Of a stretch of DNA of 64,000 nucleotides, positions 1 to 9,030 are shown one piece after another (position 1 is the first letter of the stretch; every line of letters starts with the position of its first letter). The stretch is taken from the NCBI GenBank assembly GCA_964584325.1, contig CAZOZP010000008.1, positions 1 through 64,000 on the forward strand. The letters are read 5' to 3'. The stretch comes from CAZOZP01 sp964584325. Its GTDB lineage: Bacteria > Bacteroidota > Ignavibacteria > Ignavibacteriales > Melioribacteraceae. Made by a program: the position numbers and the translations under genes. The notes below the pieces were generated by a model, which searched no databases, was not told the DNA's origin, and saw only the letters and a program-made list of their open reading frames with translations.

Positions 1-1
1 T

Positions 2-67
2 TTCTATATGGACGGCAAGAGCGAAGGCGTAATGCTGCTAGATGATTTTGAGATAATTAAACCGTGA
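2..67 (+). CDS. C-terminal end of an unidentified protein (partial, left edge)
   Basis: An open frame enters from the left edge and ends at the TGA at 65-67. It encodes 21 residues ending in DDFEIIKP. The fragment is too short to recognise a family. It is called because the frame is open up to the edge and the next gene-like feature starts well downstream. It could equally be a chance open frame. Confidence 0.4.
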   Translation, partial: FYMDGKSEGVMLLDDFEIIKP

Positions 68-88
68 AGCGTGAGAGAGTGAGGAGTG
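64..88. repeat. short GTGAAGC-like 7-mer tandem repeat
   Basis: Just at the stop codon of the partial gene there is a run of GTGAAGC / GTGAGAG / GTGAGGA units with a period of about 7-8 bp. A similar but cleaner 7-mer array (CGTGATG, CGTGAAG, CGTAAAG, CGTGACG) lies at 54736-54763, also directly downstream of a gene. It appears to be a dispersed intergenic repeat type. Confidence 0.5.
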
Positions 89-117
89 TTTTACCACCAA
101 GGTATTATGTTTAAATA

Positions 118-172
118 ATCGGTATCCCTTAAATTTGTAATTACCACAAAACAAAAAAAAGGAGATACCGAT
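118..172 (+). promoter_or_regulatory. hairpin covering the ribosome binding site of the transposase remnant
   Basis: ATCGGTATC (118-126) is a perfect 9-bp inverted match to GATACCGAT (164-172), which ends directly before the ATG at 173. The pairing can extend, past one bulged base, to the GG of the GGAG Shine-Dalgarno at 161-164. Folding would hide the ribosome binding site. This kind of structure limits transposase translation from read-through transcripts in several IS families; its role here is inferred. Confidence 0.5.
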
Positions 173-373
173 ATGAAGCGAACATTAGAAAATACCAATA
201 ATTTATTTGATGGTCAAGAATTTAATATCGGATTGGATGTACACAAGAAGAATTTCAAAGTAAACATAAGGAACAATGGAAGAGAATTAAAAACATTTTC
301 GGTGGATTCTGATTCTGATGAATTGAGAAGATATATGGATAAGAATTATCCGGGAGGCAAATCCAATAAATAG
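173..373 (+). pseudogene. IS110-family transposase, N-terminal remnant
   Basis: The 66-residue product contains FNIGLDVHKKNFKVNI at about residues 17-32. This is the start of the DEDD (RuvC-like) catalytic domain of IS110-family transposases, including the first catalytic Asp in GLDVHKK. Complete members are roughly 300-400 residues long, so only the first fifth is present. The similarity stops at NYPGG and the frame ends after a few unrelated residues. The following 170 bp is A-rich with stops in all frames and shows no recognisable transposase continuation. It is read as a relic of an insertion. A strong Shine-Dalgarno (GGAG) remains. Confidence 0.7.
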
Positions 374-541
374 ATTAATTAAAAAAAAATCAAAAATACA
401 TGAAAAAATATCATGACTTACCGATAATGAATTGAAAGTATAAAAAAATTACCGGAAGATTAGATATACTTCTGAATAGATAAAGAATCTTATAAAATAA
501 GAAAAGAATTTAAAGGGAAAAAAACTACAAGGAGGTTTAAT

Positions 542-973
542 ATGAGGATTAACCATAATATTGCACCAATGAGTTCATATAACAGGATTGATGCAAATAA
601 CTCCGCAAAGGCAGAAACAAAGATTCGGGATCAACAAAAGTCACAAACTAATGTATCGGCTGAAAATAGTCGTTCTCTTCAGAGAATTAACGAGGCAACT
701 CAACAATTGAGTCAACTAACGAAGATGAACATTGAAGATGTTTTAAATATTCAAAAAAACAGAGAGGCTGGTGAAAGAGATAAACTTAATCTTTCAGGTG
801 AAGCCGAAAAAATCAAAAATGATAAATTATCTGCAGAAGCAGAAGAGCAAATGAAAATACCGGTTGCTGATAATACTTTATTAAATGATAAGGTATTATC
901 AATGAAAACAATTATTGGACATACCAGTATGCAAACTTCAACAATCGGAATAATGATAAACAGAAGTTTTTAA
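542..973 (+). CDS. small protein with flagellin-like N-terminus
   Basis: This 143-residue protein has an excellent Shine-Dalgarno (AAGGAGG, 529-535). Its first 16 residues, MRINHNIAPMSSYNRI, closely resemble the D0 start of bacterial flagellins (MRINHNI-x-A-x-x-x-x-N/R-x-L). The rest is polar and helical, rich in Q, N, K and E, and lacks the flagellin signature that normally follows near residue 30-60 (the SGxRIN...DDAAG block). A stretch around DKLNLSGEAEKI loosely recalls the lS-x-EA motif of FlgM-like small flagellar proteins, but this is weak. It could be a decayed flagellin paralogue, a chaperone decoy or an unrelated small protein that uses a flagellin-type export start. No other flagellar gene is in the window. 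A strong terminator follows. Confidence 0.7.
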   Translation: MRINHNIAPMSSYNRIDANNSAKAETKIRDQQKSQTNVSAENSRSLQRINEATQQLSQLTKMNIEDVLNIQKNREAGERDKLNLSGEAEKIKNDKLSAEAEEQMKIPVADNTLLNDKVLSMKTIIGHTSMQTSTIGIMINRSF

Positions 974-1022
974 CAATTATTCGTAATTAATTTGTTTTAA
1001 TATCCGATAAATAATTATTGTT

Positions 1023-1064
1023 TCGCCTTACTGAATCGTGGATTTTGTAAGGCGATTCTTTTTT
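1023..1064 (+). terminator. intrinsic terminator after the flagellin-like gene
   Basis: TCGCCTTAC (1023-1031) pairs perfectly with GTAAGGCGA (1047-1055), with a 15-nt loop, and is followed by TTCTTTTTT. The T-run is only on the plus strand, so it serves the gene at 542-973. Confidence 0.85.
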
Positions 1065-1107
1065 GTTTCGGGGAATAAAGCAGAACAATCATCAAAAAAA
1101 TACTTTT

Positions 1108-1848
1108 CTAAATCCTATCTTTATATTTTTCCGTAAGAATGTCTGAAAATTTATCCTTTGAAATTGTGAATTCCGGGATTCCTGATGAATATGGAGCAAT
1201 TTCGTAAAGTCCGAAGAAAATTGTAATTCCGTCTTCCCCGATTAAAAAATTATTATCTTCCTTAATCCCTTCATAATCTCCGAAAAAATCCTGATTCCTT
1301 TTGATTGAATCGCTGACTGCCGAATTAAAAACAGTTTTGTATTTATTTACATCTTTAAAGATAGAATATAAACTTAATCTTTCTCCTGTTTTTGTGTCGA
1401 AGTTGAAAGCCTCTCTTACAGTATTTCCGTGAGCTCCGCCGGTGAATTCGTATGTTTCGGTGTAAAGACTAAGAATCCCGTTTTTATTATAGGATACTGC
1501 AAAACCAATATGAAGTTCGTACATCCAATTTGCCGGATTTTGATCCGGTCCGTATTCTTTAACGAGTTTAAGAAATTCATTTTCTTTAGACAGTATTGAT
1601 CTTTCGATTACAAGATTAAGTTTTTTTGCAACAACCGAATCGCCTGAAGAAATTATCCTTGGGTAGGATATATCAATTACATATGTACTTTCTGTAGCAG
1701 TTATGGAATCTGATTCAATCGTTATTTCCGGATAAAAAGCCTCAGTGTTTTCTCCCGGCCCGGCAGATTCATTTTTATCCTTGCTTTTGCAGGAGACGGC
1801 AACCATAATTATCAGAGCAAGAGTAAGGATTTGTATAATGTTTTTCAT
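1108..1848 (-). CDS. lipoprotein with DUF4163/DUF3298 (RsiV-like) domains
   Basis: The 246-residue product starts MKNIIQILTLALIIMVAVSCKSK, a lipoprotein signal with lipobox VAVS-C. The ATG at 1846-1848 was chosen over an upstream in-frame start because it places the signal peptide at the N-terminus and has AGGA about 8 nt upstream. The mature part contains a DUF4163-like region (about residues 45-130) followed by a DUF3298-like region with FTGGAHGN and FNFDTKTGERLSLYSIF. This is the layout of RsiV/PdaC extracytoplasmic domains. RsiV binds lysozyme, and PdaC carries it next to a deacetylase. Here it stands alone, so the ligand and role are unknown. It is transcribed divergently from pruA. Confidence 0.8.
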   Translation of the reverse strand: MKNIIQILTLALIIMVAVSCKSKDKNESAGPGENTEAFYPEITIESDSITATESTYVIDISYPRIISSGDSVVAKKLNLVIERSILSKENEFLKLVKEYGPDQNPANWMYELHIGFAVSYNKNGILSLYTETYEFTGGAHGNTVREAFNFDTKTGERLSLYSIFKDVNKYKTVFNSAVSDSIKRNQDFFGDYEGIKEDNNFLIGEDGITIFFGLYEIAPYSSGIPEFTISKDKFSDILTEKYKDRI

Positions 1849-2011
1849 TTTAGATATCCTGTTGTTATAAAGAATTTTACCATGATGCAGCCAATATAAT
1901 AAATAATGATTAAAAATAAACACAGGTTTTATTTTTTTTGTTTTTGAAAACCCGGCTTATTATATTGAAATCAAATTATAAGTTATAAATCCTTCATACT
2001 CCGAGGTAAAT

Positions 2012-3640
2012 ATGGCAAATGCATTATCAAAAGTACCCTTCCCGGTTAATGAACCGATACTATCCTACAAAAAAGGCAGCAGTGAAAGAGCATTGCTTCA
2101 GACAAAACTTACGGCAATGGGATCCGGATTTGAAGATATTCCTATTATAATAGGCGGAAAGGAAATCCGCACGGGAAATACTGAACAAATAACCGCACCT
2201 CACGATCATTCCAAAAAGCTTGGGATTTATCACAAAGCCGGAACAGCAGAAGTTAAAATGGCAATTGAAGCTTCACTAAAAGCAAAAAAAGAGTGGGCTG
2301 AAGTTCCGTGGGAGCAGAGAATTTCTGTATTTCTGAAAGCAGCAGAACTTCTCTCGGGTAAATGGAGACCGGTACTCAATGCCGCAACTATGCTCGGACA
2401 ATCGAAGGTGGTGCATCAGGCTGAAATAGATTCTGCCTGCGAACTGATAGATTTCTGGAGATTTAATTCATATTTTTTAACTCAGATAATGGCAGATCAG
2501 CCGTATTCACCAAAAGGTCTTTGGAACAGATCCGAGTACAGACCTCTGGAGGGATTTGTTTTTGCGGTAACACCTTTTAATTTTACATCCATTGCCGGGA
2601 ATCTGCCGACAGCACCGGCAATAGCAGGAAATACTGCAATATGGAAACCGGCATCTAGTTCAGTTTATTCCGGTTATTTTATTATGAAGCTTTTGGAAGA
2701 AGCCGGATTGCCGGGAGGAGTAATCAATTTTGTACCAGGACGCGGCAGTGAAGTAGGAGATCCGGTGCTGGATAGTCCGGATTTAGCAGGTATTCATTTT
2801 ACCGGTTCAACAAGTGTATTTAAATCTATGTGGAAAAGAGTTGGCGATAATATAGACAGATATAAATACTATCCGAGAATTATCGGGGAAACAGGAGGGA
2901 AGGATTTCATTTTTGCTCATAACAAAGCCGATGTTAAAGCACTTGCAACCGCAGCTTTAAGAGGAGCATTTGAATATCAGGGACAAAAATGTTCAGCGGC
3001 CTCAAGAATGTATATTCCCAATTCAATTTTTACAGAATTCAGAGATTTATTTTGCCGTGAAGTGTCAAAAATAACTATCGGGAATCCGGAAGATTTCACC
3101 AATTTTATGTCTGCCGTAATCGATAAATCTGCATTTAGCGGAATTACATCTTATATAGATTATGCAAAGAAATCATCTGAAGCTGAAATAATTACCGGCG
3201 GAGGATATGATGATAAAACCGGATATTTCATTGAACCGACAACAATTGTAACAACGAATCCGAATTTCAAAACAATGGAAGAAGAAATATTCGGTCCCGT
3301 TCTTACAATCTATGTTTACGAAGATTCAAAATTTGAAGAAACACTGGAACTTTGCGACAAAACTTCTCCTTATGCGTTAACCGGATGTATATGGTCGCAG
3401 GACAGATATGCATTAAACTTAATGACACAAAAATTGGTTAATGCCGCAGGCAATTTCTATATCAATGATAAACCAACTGCAGCAGTCGTAGGACAGCAGC
3501 CATTCGGAGGTGCAAGAGCCTCAGGCACCAACGACAAGGCCGGAAGCATTCTTAATATGGTCAGATGGCTTTCACCCAGGAGCATAAAGGAAACTCTGGA
3601 ACCTCCATATGATTGGAAATACCCGTTTATGGAAGAATAA
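2012..3640 (+). CDS. pruA: L-glutamate gamma-semialdehyde (1-pyrroline-5-carboxylate) dehydrogenase
   Basis: This cytoplasmic aldehyde dehydrogenase (542 residues) oxidises glutamate-gamma-semialdehyde to glutamate with NAD+, the second step of proline degradation. The catalytic Cys lies in GQKCSAASRM and the general-base Glu in GETGGKDF; the NAD-binding FTGSTSVF and the late EEEIFGPVL motif are in order. Length and the long N-terminal arm (about 60 residues before the ALDH fold) match the stand-alone P5CDH family (TIGR01236 type, as in ALDH4A1), not the bifunctional PutA. No proline dehydrogenase gene is next to it. GAGG precedes the ATG, and an intrinsic terminator follows. Confidence 0.93.
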   Translation: MANALSKVPFPVNEPILSYKKGSSERALLQTKLTAMGSGFEDIPIIIGGKEIRTGNTEQITAPHDHSKKLGIYHKAGTAEVKMAIEASLKAKKEWAEVPWEQRISVFLKAAELLSGKWRPVLNAATMLGQSKVVHQAEIDSACELIDFWRFNSYFLTQIMADQPYSPKGLWNRSEYRPLEGFVFAVTPFNFTSIAGNLPTAPAIAGNTAIWKPASSSVYSGYFIMKLLEEAGLPGGVINFVPGRGSEVGDPVLDSPDLAGIHFTGSTSVFKSMWKRVGDNIDRYKYYPRIIGETGGKDFIFAHNKADVKALATAALRGAFEYQGQKCSAASRMYIPNSIFTEFRDLFCREVSKITIGNPEDFTNFMSAVIDKSAFSGITSYIDYAKKSSEAEIITGGGYDDKTGYFIEPTTIVTTNPNFKTMEEEIFGPVLTIYVYEDSKFEETLELCDKTSPYALTGCIWSQDRYALNLMTQKLVNAAGNFYINDKPTAAVVGQQPFGGARASGTNDKAGSILNMVRWLSPRSIKETLEPPYDWKYPFMEE

Positions 3641-3645
3641 TCCGG

Positions 3646-3696
3646 AAGGGGATAGATTTAGTTTCAATAAAAATTAAGTTTATCCCCTCTTTTTTA
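3646..3696 (+). terminator. intrinsic terminator after pruA
   Basis: AGGGGATA (3647-3654) pairs with TATCCCCT (3681-3688), followed by CTTTTTT. It lies 7 bp after the pruA stop. Confidence 0.8.
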
Positions 3697-3705
3697 ATTA
3701 AACAC

Positions 3706-3735
3706 TTGACAAAATACTATCAGCTTAAGTATTTT
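3706..3735 (+). promoter_or_regulatory. putative promoter of the por locus
   Basis: TTGACA (3706-3711) and TATTTT (3730-3735) are spaced by 18 bp, between the pruA terminator and porU. It leaves a 5' leader of about 105 nt. The call rests on consensus match only. Confidence 0.4.
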
Positions 3736-3847
3736 ACGCAATCAAAATTCCTAAGGATGCATTTATAGAAAAATTTGCTACGATTTCCGAAATAAAAATT
3801 TTGTATTTTAAGTGTCTGTTTTTGTTTTATTTTAGAACGGAGTCGAG

Positions 3848-6800
3848 ATGAGCAGATTTTTCATAATGTTCATATCTGTTGTTTTTTACATAAATTCGTT
3901 AGGCCAGAGTACTTCAGTATTAGAATCCAATTCTTCTTCTGTTATATTAAGGATTGAACCAAAATATAAAGTATCCGACATCAATATAAACGGAACTATA
4001 TATAAACAAATATATTGTGATGACAGTTATACAGATGCAATTCCCGGTATGCCTCAGCTTCCGAAATTATCATTTAATCTTGCAGTGCCTTCAGAAACAG
4101 GAAATATAACCAGAATTACCGCATCATCGTTTAAGGAAATAAGCGGAAAGATACTGCCGGCTCCTAAGTATAATTCTTCATCGGGCGAAGGTTTTTATGT
4201 TTACGAAGAGTCTGATGATTATTATAAACCGATAGAGACAGAAACAGTCAACTTCGGTGAATTCGGTTATATCAGGCAGGAGGCTGTTCAGCAGATTATT
4301 GTAGAACCGGTTATATTTAATCCGTCTTCAAAAACGATTAAACTTGCTGAATATTTAATTGTGGAAGTAAAATTCAACACCCCGCTTATATATAAAGGCA
4401 AATCCGGAAATTTTGCGGAAAGGCAGGGAGTTCTTAATAATGAATATGGAAGCAGCGTTTCAGAAAATAATTATTTTGGAATCAGGAAAAAGCAATCAGT
4501 TTTATTTTCCGGTAACTGGTATAAATTTACTGTTGCCTCAGAAGGTTTTTACAAAATAACCAAGCAGATGCTGCCGCAGTATGGTATTGATTCGGATGTA
4601 GATCCCCGAACAATCAGAATCTTTAACAATGGAGGAAGTCCGCTCTCTGAAAAACTAACCGATCCCTATCCTGCCGGACCGAACGAAATAGCAATTATGG
4701 TAGTAGGCGAAGAAGACGGTAAGTTTGATGATGATGATTATATACTTTTTTACGGAAGAAACATTAAATTCTGGCAATATAATGAAACCTCCAGAAGAAT
4801 AACAAGGAACAGAAATCCTTTTTCAGATAACAATTATTATTTTATTACTTCCGGATCTGCTGCAGGAAAAAGAATAAATGGGAAGCCGTCATCCGCATCC
4901 ACCGCAACTCTTATTCAAAATACCACAAAAGCTTTTATAAGCCATGAAATTGACAGGTTGAACATAGCCGGTTTCGGAAGACTTTGGGTAGGAGAGGAGT
5001 TTACCTCACAATCACCCTCTGCGGTTTTTGTAAATAAACTGCATGACAGAGTAGCGGAAACGCCTGTTTTATATACAGTAAATTTCGCAAACTCCTCAGC
5101 AAAATCTGCAGGTGTGTCTTTTTATGAAGGAACTACACGACTTGATTCTATTAGAATGAACGGTTATGAAGGTACTTCGCATTTTTTCGGGTCTGAAGTT
5201 TACAGAGGCTGGGCATATCACAATGCACTCACAGAAAACCGGAGTCAGTTCAAAATAAATTACAATCCATCTGGAACAGTCGGGGGCGGTTACCTTGATT
5301 TTTTTGATATTGAATATACAAGAACTCTTAAAGCTTTGAATGATTCACTTATTTTTTATGGCGGCGGAGTAAACGGATTTATCGAATACAGAATGACAAA
5401 TTTTAGTTCTACCGATAAAATAAAAGTTTTTGATGTAAGTAATTTTTCTGAAGTTAAACTTATAACCGGAGAGTTTAAGAGCGGAGGTGAATGCAGGTTT
5501 ACTTCAGAAGAATCAGCAGGAAGCTATTCAAAGTATTTTGCTGTTTCAATAGATAAAACCGGGATACCCGGTGCCGGAGTAAAAATTAATAATTCCGACC
5601 TTACAGGAATATCAGAAGGATTCAGATATGTTATTATAACTGACCGCTCTTTTGCTTCGCCTGCTGAAAAGTTAAGAAAATACAGAAACGATGAAGCTCC
5701 GGAAAAAATTTCCGCAGGGGTATTTTTTACTGATGATATTTATCATAATTTTAGTTCGGGGATGGTTGACCCTACTGCTATAAGAAATTTTATGAACCAT
5801 GCCTACCTTACCTGGCAGGTAAAACCTGAATATATACTTTTATTGGGAAAAGGCACTTATGATTATTGCAACAGACTGAAAATCGGGGATAATATTGTTC
5901 CTTCTTACCAGTCGGCCGGCTCATCATTAGATGATTACATATCACTTGTAACTGATGATTTCTATGCAAGATTTGACGGCAGTGATAATTTTCTTGATGC
6001 GGCTCTTGGAAGGATACCTGCCGCAACTATTCAGCAGGCAGAAGTAGCTATAAATAAAATTATAAAATATGAAACTTCGTCTTCAACCGGATTGTGGAAA
6101 ACAAGACTTTCATTTCTGGCGGATGATAATATTGTTCCGAGCGGAATTGACGGTATTCAGCATACAAAACAAACTGAAGAATTAATAAATTTCGTTCCTG
6201 ATTTTTTCAGTACTGAAAAAATCTATCTGGCATTGCATCCAACAGTTCAGACTGCATTCGGAAGAAGGAAGCCCGGTGTAACCGATGCGTTATTAAATTC
6301 AATCAATTCCGGAATAATAATGCTGAATTTTACAGGGCATGGAAATCCCAATATATGGACTGATGAAAAAGTTTTGGAGAGGACCGTTCATATTCCGCAG
6401 TTTCGTAATGATAATTATTTCCTGCTTACCGCTGCCACGTGCGACTTTTCAAGGTATGATATTCCCGGACTCTTCAGTGGCGGAGAAAATTTCCTGCTTT
6501 TAGAAAATGCCGGGGCAATTGCTGTTTTCAGCGCCGCAAGAGTTGTTCGTCCTGAACCTAACGACAGGCTTAATAAATCTTTTTATAATACAATATTTAT
6601 TAATCTTGTTAATGGCGACAATAAACCCTCAGGTTATTCTTATATGATAGCAAAAAACCTGAATATGAATGATAATACCAGAAGATTCCATCTCTTTGGA
6701 GATCCTTTTCTGAAAATAAAATTCCCGTCGCTTGCGGCATATATAGATTCAGTAAACAGCAAAACTGTAACCGAAACAGTTAATCTTCAGGCTCTTGGTA

Positions 6801-7777
6801 AAGCAAGTCTGAAAGGAGGCGTTTCTGCAGACAGCACATTTAACGGTGAAGCTTTTGTGACGGTATTCGATTCACGAAAATCTCTCATTATCAGTGAACT
6901 GGACAACCTTAATGTTACGCTTGACGGAAGCATAATATTTAAAGGTAAATCAAGTGTTTCGGACGGTAAGTTTTCTACTGAATTTGTTGTACCTAAAGAT
7001 ATTTCATACGAAAATAAAAACGGAAAAATTACCGCCTACATTTATAATAAAGATTATGATGCATTAACTGCAAACAAGAATATAATTGTTGGCGGAATGG
7101 ATACAACTGCCGTAAATGACAACAAAGGCCCGGATATTGAAATTTTATTCGATGACTTGAAAAACGGTTCAGCAAACCTGGTAAAAAAAGATTTTGATCT
7201 TCTTGTAAAGTTGAACGATGAGACAGGTCTAAACACCTCAAACAGCGGAATCGGGCATAATATGACTGCAGTTATTGACGGAAATGAAATGAACGCAGTC
7301 GATTTATCAAAGTATTTCATATCTGATCTTGACAGCGGCGGAAAATCCGGTGTAGTATCCTATCGGATAAATAATATGAAATCGGGAATGCACAAAGTAA
7401 AGATCAGCGCGTGGGATGTATTTAACAATAACACAACATCAGAAAATACTTTCTACGTAACAGAATCTGAAGTGTTGGAAATAAAAGATATCTATAATTA
7501 TCCTAATCCGTTCGAAACTACTACTCATTTTACATTTCAACATAATTATGAATCACCTGTTGATGTTAAACTTAGAATTTATACAGTTTCAGGCCGAATG
7601 ATATATGATACTGATGAAAAGTTTATTTCTGACAGATTTGTTCGGATATTCTGGAACGGTAAAGATAATGATGGAGATAACATTGCAAACGGTACATATT
7701 TATATAAAATAGTTGTTTCGACAAGCGACGGTAAATATACCAGCTCATTTTTAGGTAAAATTGCAAAAATAGACTAA
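3848..7777 (+). CDS. porU: type IX secretion system sortase PorU
   Basis: This is a 1309-residue secreted C25 (gingipain-type) cysteine peptidase. PorU removes the C-terminal sorting domain of T9SS cargo at the outer membrane and links the cargo to its surface anchor. A signal peptide (MSRFFIMFISVVFYINSLGQS) is followed by an N-terminal beta-rich region and the C25 domain at about residues 590-960. The catalytic His is H831 in NFTGHGNP and the Cys is C865 in TAATCDFSRYD. Their spacing of 34 is close to that of Porphyromonas PorU. The C-terminus (YPNPFETTTHF... ending LGKIAKID) is a T9SS/FlgD-like Ig domain. porV follows 23 bp later, the usual partner order. Confidence 0.92.
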   Translation: MSRFFIMFISVVFYINSLGQSTSVLESNSSSVILRIEPKYKVSDININGTIYKQIYCDDSYTDAIPGMPQLPKLSFNLAVPSETGNITRITASSFKEISGKILPAPKYNSSSGEGFYVYEESDDYYKPIETETVNFGEFGYIRQEAVQQIIVEPVIFNPSSKTIKLAEYLIVEVKFNTPLIYKGKSGNFAERQGVLNNEYGSSVSENNYFGIRKKQSVLFSGNWYKFTVASEGFYKITKQMLPQYGIDSDVDPRTIRIFNNGGSPLSEKLTDPYPAGPNEIAIMVVGEEDGKFDDDDYILFYGRNIKFWQYNETSRRITRNRNPFSDNNYYFITSGSAAGKRINGKPSSASTATLIQNTTKAFISHEIDRLNIAGFGRLWVGEEFTSQSPSAVFVNKLHDRVAETPVLYTVNFANSSAKSAGVSFYEGTTRLDSIRMNGYEGTSHFFGSEVYRGWAYHNALTENRSQFKINYNPSGTVGGGYLDFFDIEYTRTLKALNDSLIFYGGGVNGFIEYRMTNFSSTDKIKVFDVSNFSEVKLITGEFKSGGECRFTSEESAGSYSKYFAVSIDKTGIPGAGVKINNSDLTGISEGFRYVIITDRSFASPAEKLRKYRNDEAPEKISAGVFFTDDIYHNFSSGMVDPTAIRNFMNHAYLTWQVKPEYILLLGKGTYDYCNRLKIGDNIVPSYQSAGSSLDDYISLVTDDFYARFDGSDNFLDAALGRIPAATIQQAEVAINKIIKYETSSSTGLWKTRLSFLADDNIVPSGIDGIQHTKQTEELINFVPDFFSTEKIYLALHPTVQTAFGRRKPGVTDALLNSINSGIIMLNFTGHGNPNIWTDEKVLERTVHIPQFRNDNYFLLTAATCDFSRYDIPGLFSGGENFLLLENAGAIAVFSAARVVRPEPNDRLNKSFYNTIFINLVNGDNKPSGYSYMIAKNLNMNDNTRRFHLFGDPFLKIKFPSLAAYIDSVNSKTVTETVNLQALGKASLKGGVSADSTFNGEAFVTVFDSRKSLIISELDNLNVTLDGSIIFKGKSSVSDGKFSTEFVVPKDISYENKNGKITAYIYNKDYDALTANKNIIVGGMDTTAVNDNKGPDIEILFDDLKNGSANLVKKDFDLLVKLNDETGLNTSNSGIGHNMTAVIDGNEMNAVDLSKYFISDLDSGGKSGVVSYRINNMKSGMHKVKISAWDVFNNNTTSENTFYVTESEVLEIKDIYNYPNPFETTTHFTFQHNYESPVDVKLRIYTVSGRMIYDTDEKFISDRFVRIFWNGKDNDGDNIANGTYLYKIVVSTSDGKYTSSFLGKIAKID

Positions 7778-7800
7778 TAATTCTTTCAGGAGGTTATAAA

Positions 7801-9027
7801 ATGTTGTTAAGAAAACGAATCTTGATTCCCATTATTCTGGCATTATTCTCTGTAAGCCTTATGGCACAGGGTGAGACTGCCGTTTCATTTTTACGAATTG
7901 CACCTGATTCAAGAGCCGGTGGTATGGGTGAATCAGGAGCCGGATTGGCAGATAACAGTGCTGCGATATTCTGGAATCCTGCCGGTATTGCTTTCCTTCG
8001 CGGAATTGAAGGAAGTTTTACACATAGCCAGTGGCTGCCGCAATTTCAGTTAAGCGATTTATTCTATGAATATCTTACCGGAAGAGCCTATCTTCCTGAA
8101 CTCGGAGTAGATGTACCTGTTCACGCCACAACAAGTCTTACATATATGAACTTTGGTGAGATCAATCTTACAGATGAAAATGGCGGGGATTTAGGTACAT
8201 TCAGAGCATATGATATGGCCTTTACACTCGGATTTGCAACAAAACTTCATGATGACTGGGGATTAGGAATGAACTTCAGACTTATTCACAGCAGACTTTC
8301 TCCTAAGGGAGCCGGTGAAGAAGAAGGATCAGGAACAGCTACCGGTGTCAGTTTTGACGTTGCTGCCATGTGGAGACCTGCTGAATTTGATATTCCTTAT
8401 ATTGCCGATATGAGTAACCGTTTCAGCCTTGGTATGAATTTAAGCAATATTGGTCCGGCAATAACTTATATCGATGAAGCACAGTCAGATCCTATACCTC
8501 AGAATTTCAGACTCGGTATCGCTGCAATTCTTTATCAGGATGAATATAATTCATTAACATATACCATGGATTTTAATAAGCTTCTTGTTGATAAACTTCC
8601 CCGTGATTTTTCTGCAGTGGTAAACGATACCACAAAAGAGGTTAAAGATAAAAAGCCTGTACCTAAGAGAGATCCTTATTATAAAGCTTTGTTTACTGCC
8701 TGGGGCGATGAATCATTCAACGATGAAATGAAAGATATTACAACTGCTATCGGATTGGAATATGTTTACGGTGATCCGAGCAATTTTCAGTTTGCTTTCA
8801 GAACCGGTTTCTTCTATGAAGACCCTAACAGAGGGAACAGAAAATTTGCAACTTTCGGGGTCGGACTAAAATATGATATTTACGGTTTTGACTTCGGATA
8901 CATTACAACAAGTATTTTCGGGGGCGACAGTGATCAGCATCCGCTTTCAGATACTAAGAGATTTACACTATTTATTTCATGGGATAGTCTCCAGAAAAGA
9001 GAACCGGGATTTCCAAGAGGGTATTAA
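7801..9027 (+). CDS. porV: type IX secretion outer-membrane protein PorV
   Basis: This 408-residue outer-membrane beta-barrel belongs to the PorV/PorQ (FadL-like) family. PorV carries cargo from the T9SS translocon to PorU in the attachment complex. A signal peptide (ending SLMAQG) precedes the family's diagnostic start FLRIAPDSRAGGMGESGAGLADN and FWNPAGIAFL at residues 30-65. The rest alternates beta strands and ends near the C-terminus with LFISWDSL. A strong Shine-Dalgarno (AGGAGG) precedes the ATG. It lies between porU and a likely T9SS substrate gene only 3 bp downstream, so the three are co-transcribed. Confidence 0.93.
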   Translation: MLLRKRILIPIILALFSVSLMAQGETAVSFLRIAPDSRAGGMGESGAGLADNSAAIFWNPAGIAFLRGIEGSFTHSQWLPQFQLSDLFYEYLTGRAYLPELGVDVPVHATTSLTYMNFGEINLTDENGGDLGTFRAYDMAFTLGFATKLHDDWGLGMNFRLIHSRLSPKGAGEEEGSGTATGVSFDVAAMWRPAEFDIPYIADMSNRFSLGMNLSNIGPAITYIDEAQSDPIPQNFRLGIAAILYQDEYNSLTYTMDFNKLLVDKLPRDFSAVVNDTTKEVKDKKPVPKRDPYYKALFTAWGDESFNDEMKDITTAIGLEYVYGDPSNFQFAFRTGFFYEDPNRGNRKFATFGVGLKYDIYGFDFGYITTSIFGGDSDQHPLSDTKRFTLFISWDSLQKREPGFPRGY

Positions 9028-9030
9028 AAT

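Noticed and set aside
374..541. Continuation of the transposase in another frame
   Set aside because: All frames contain several stops and no IS110 C-terminal motif is recognisable.
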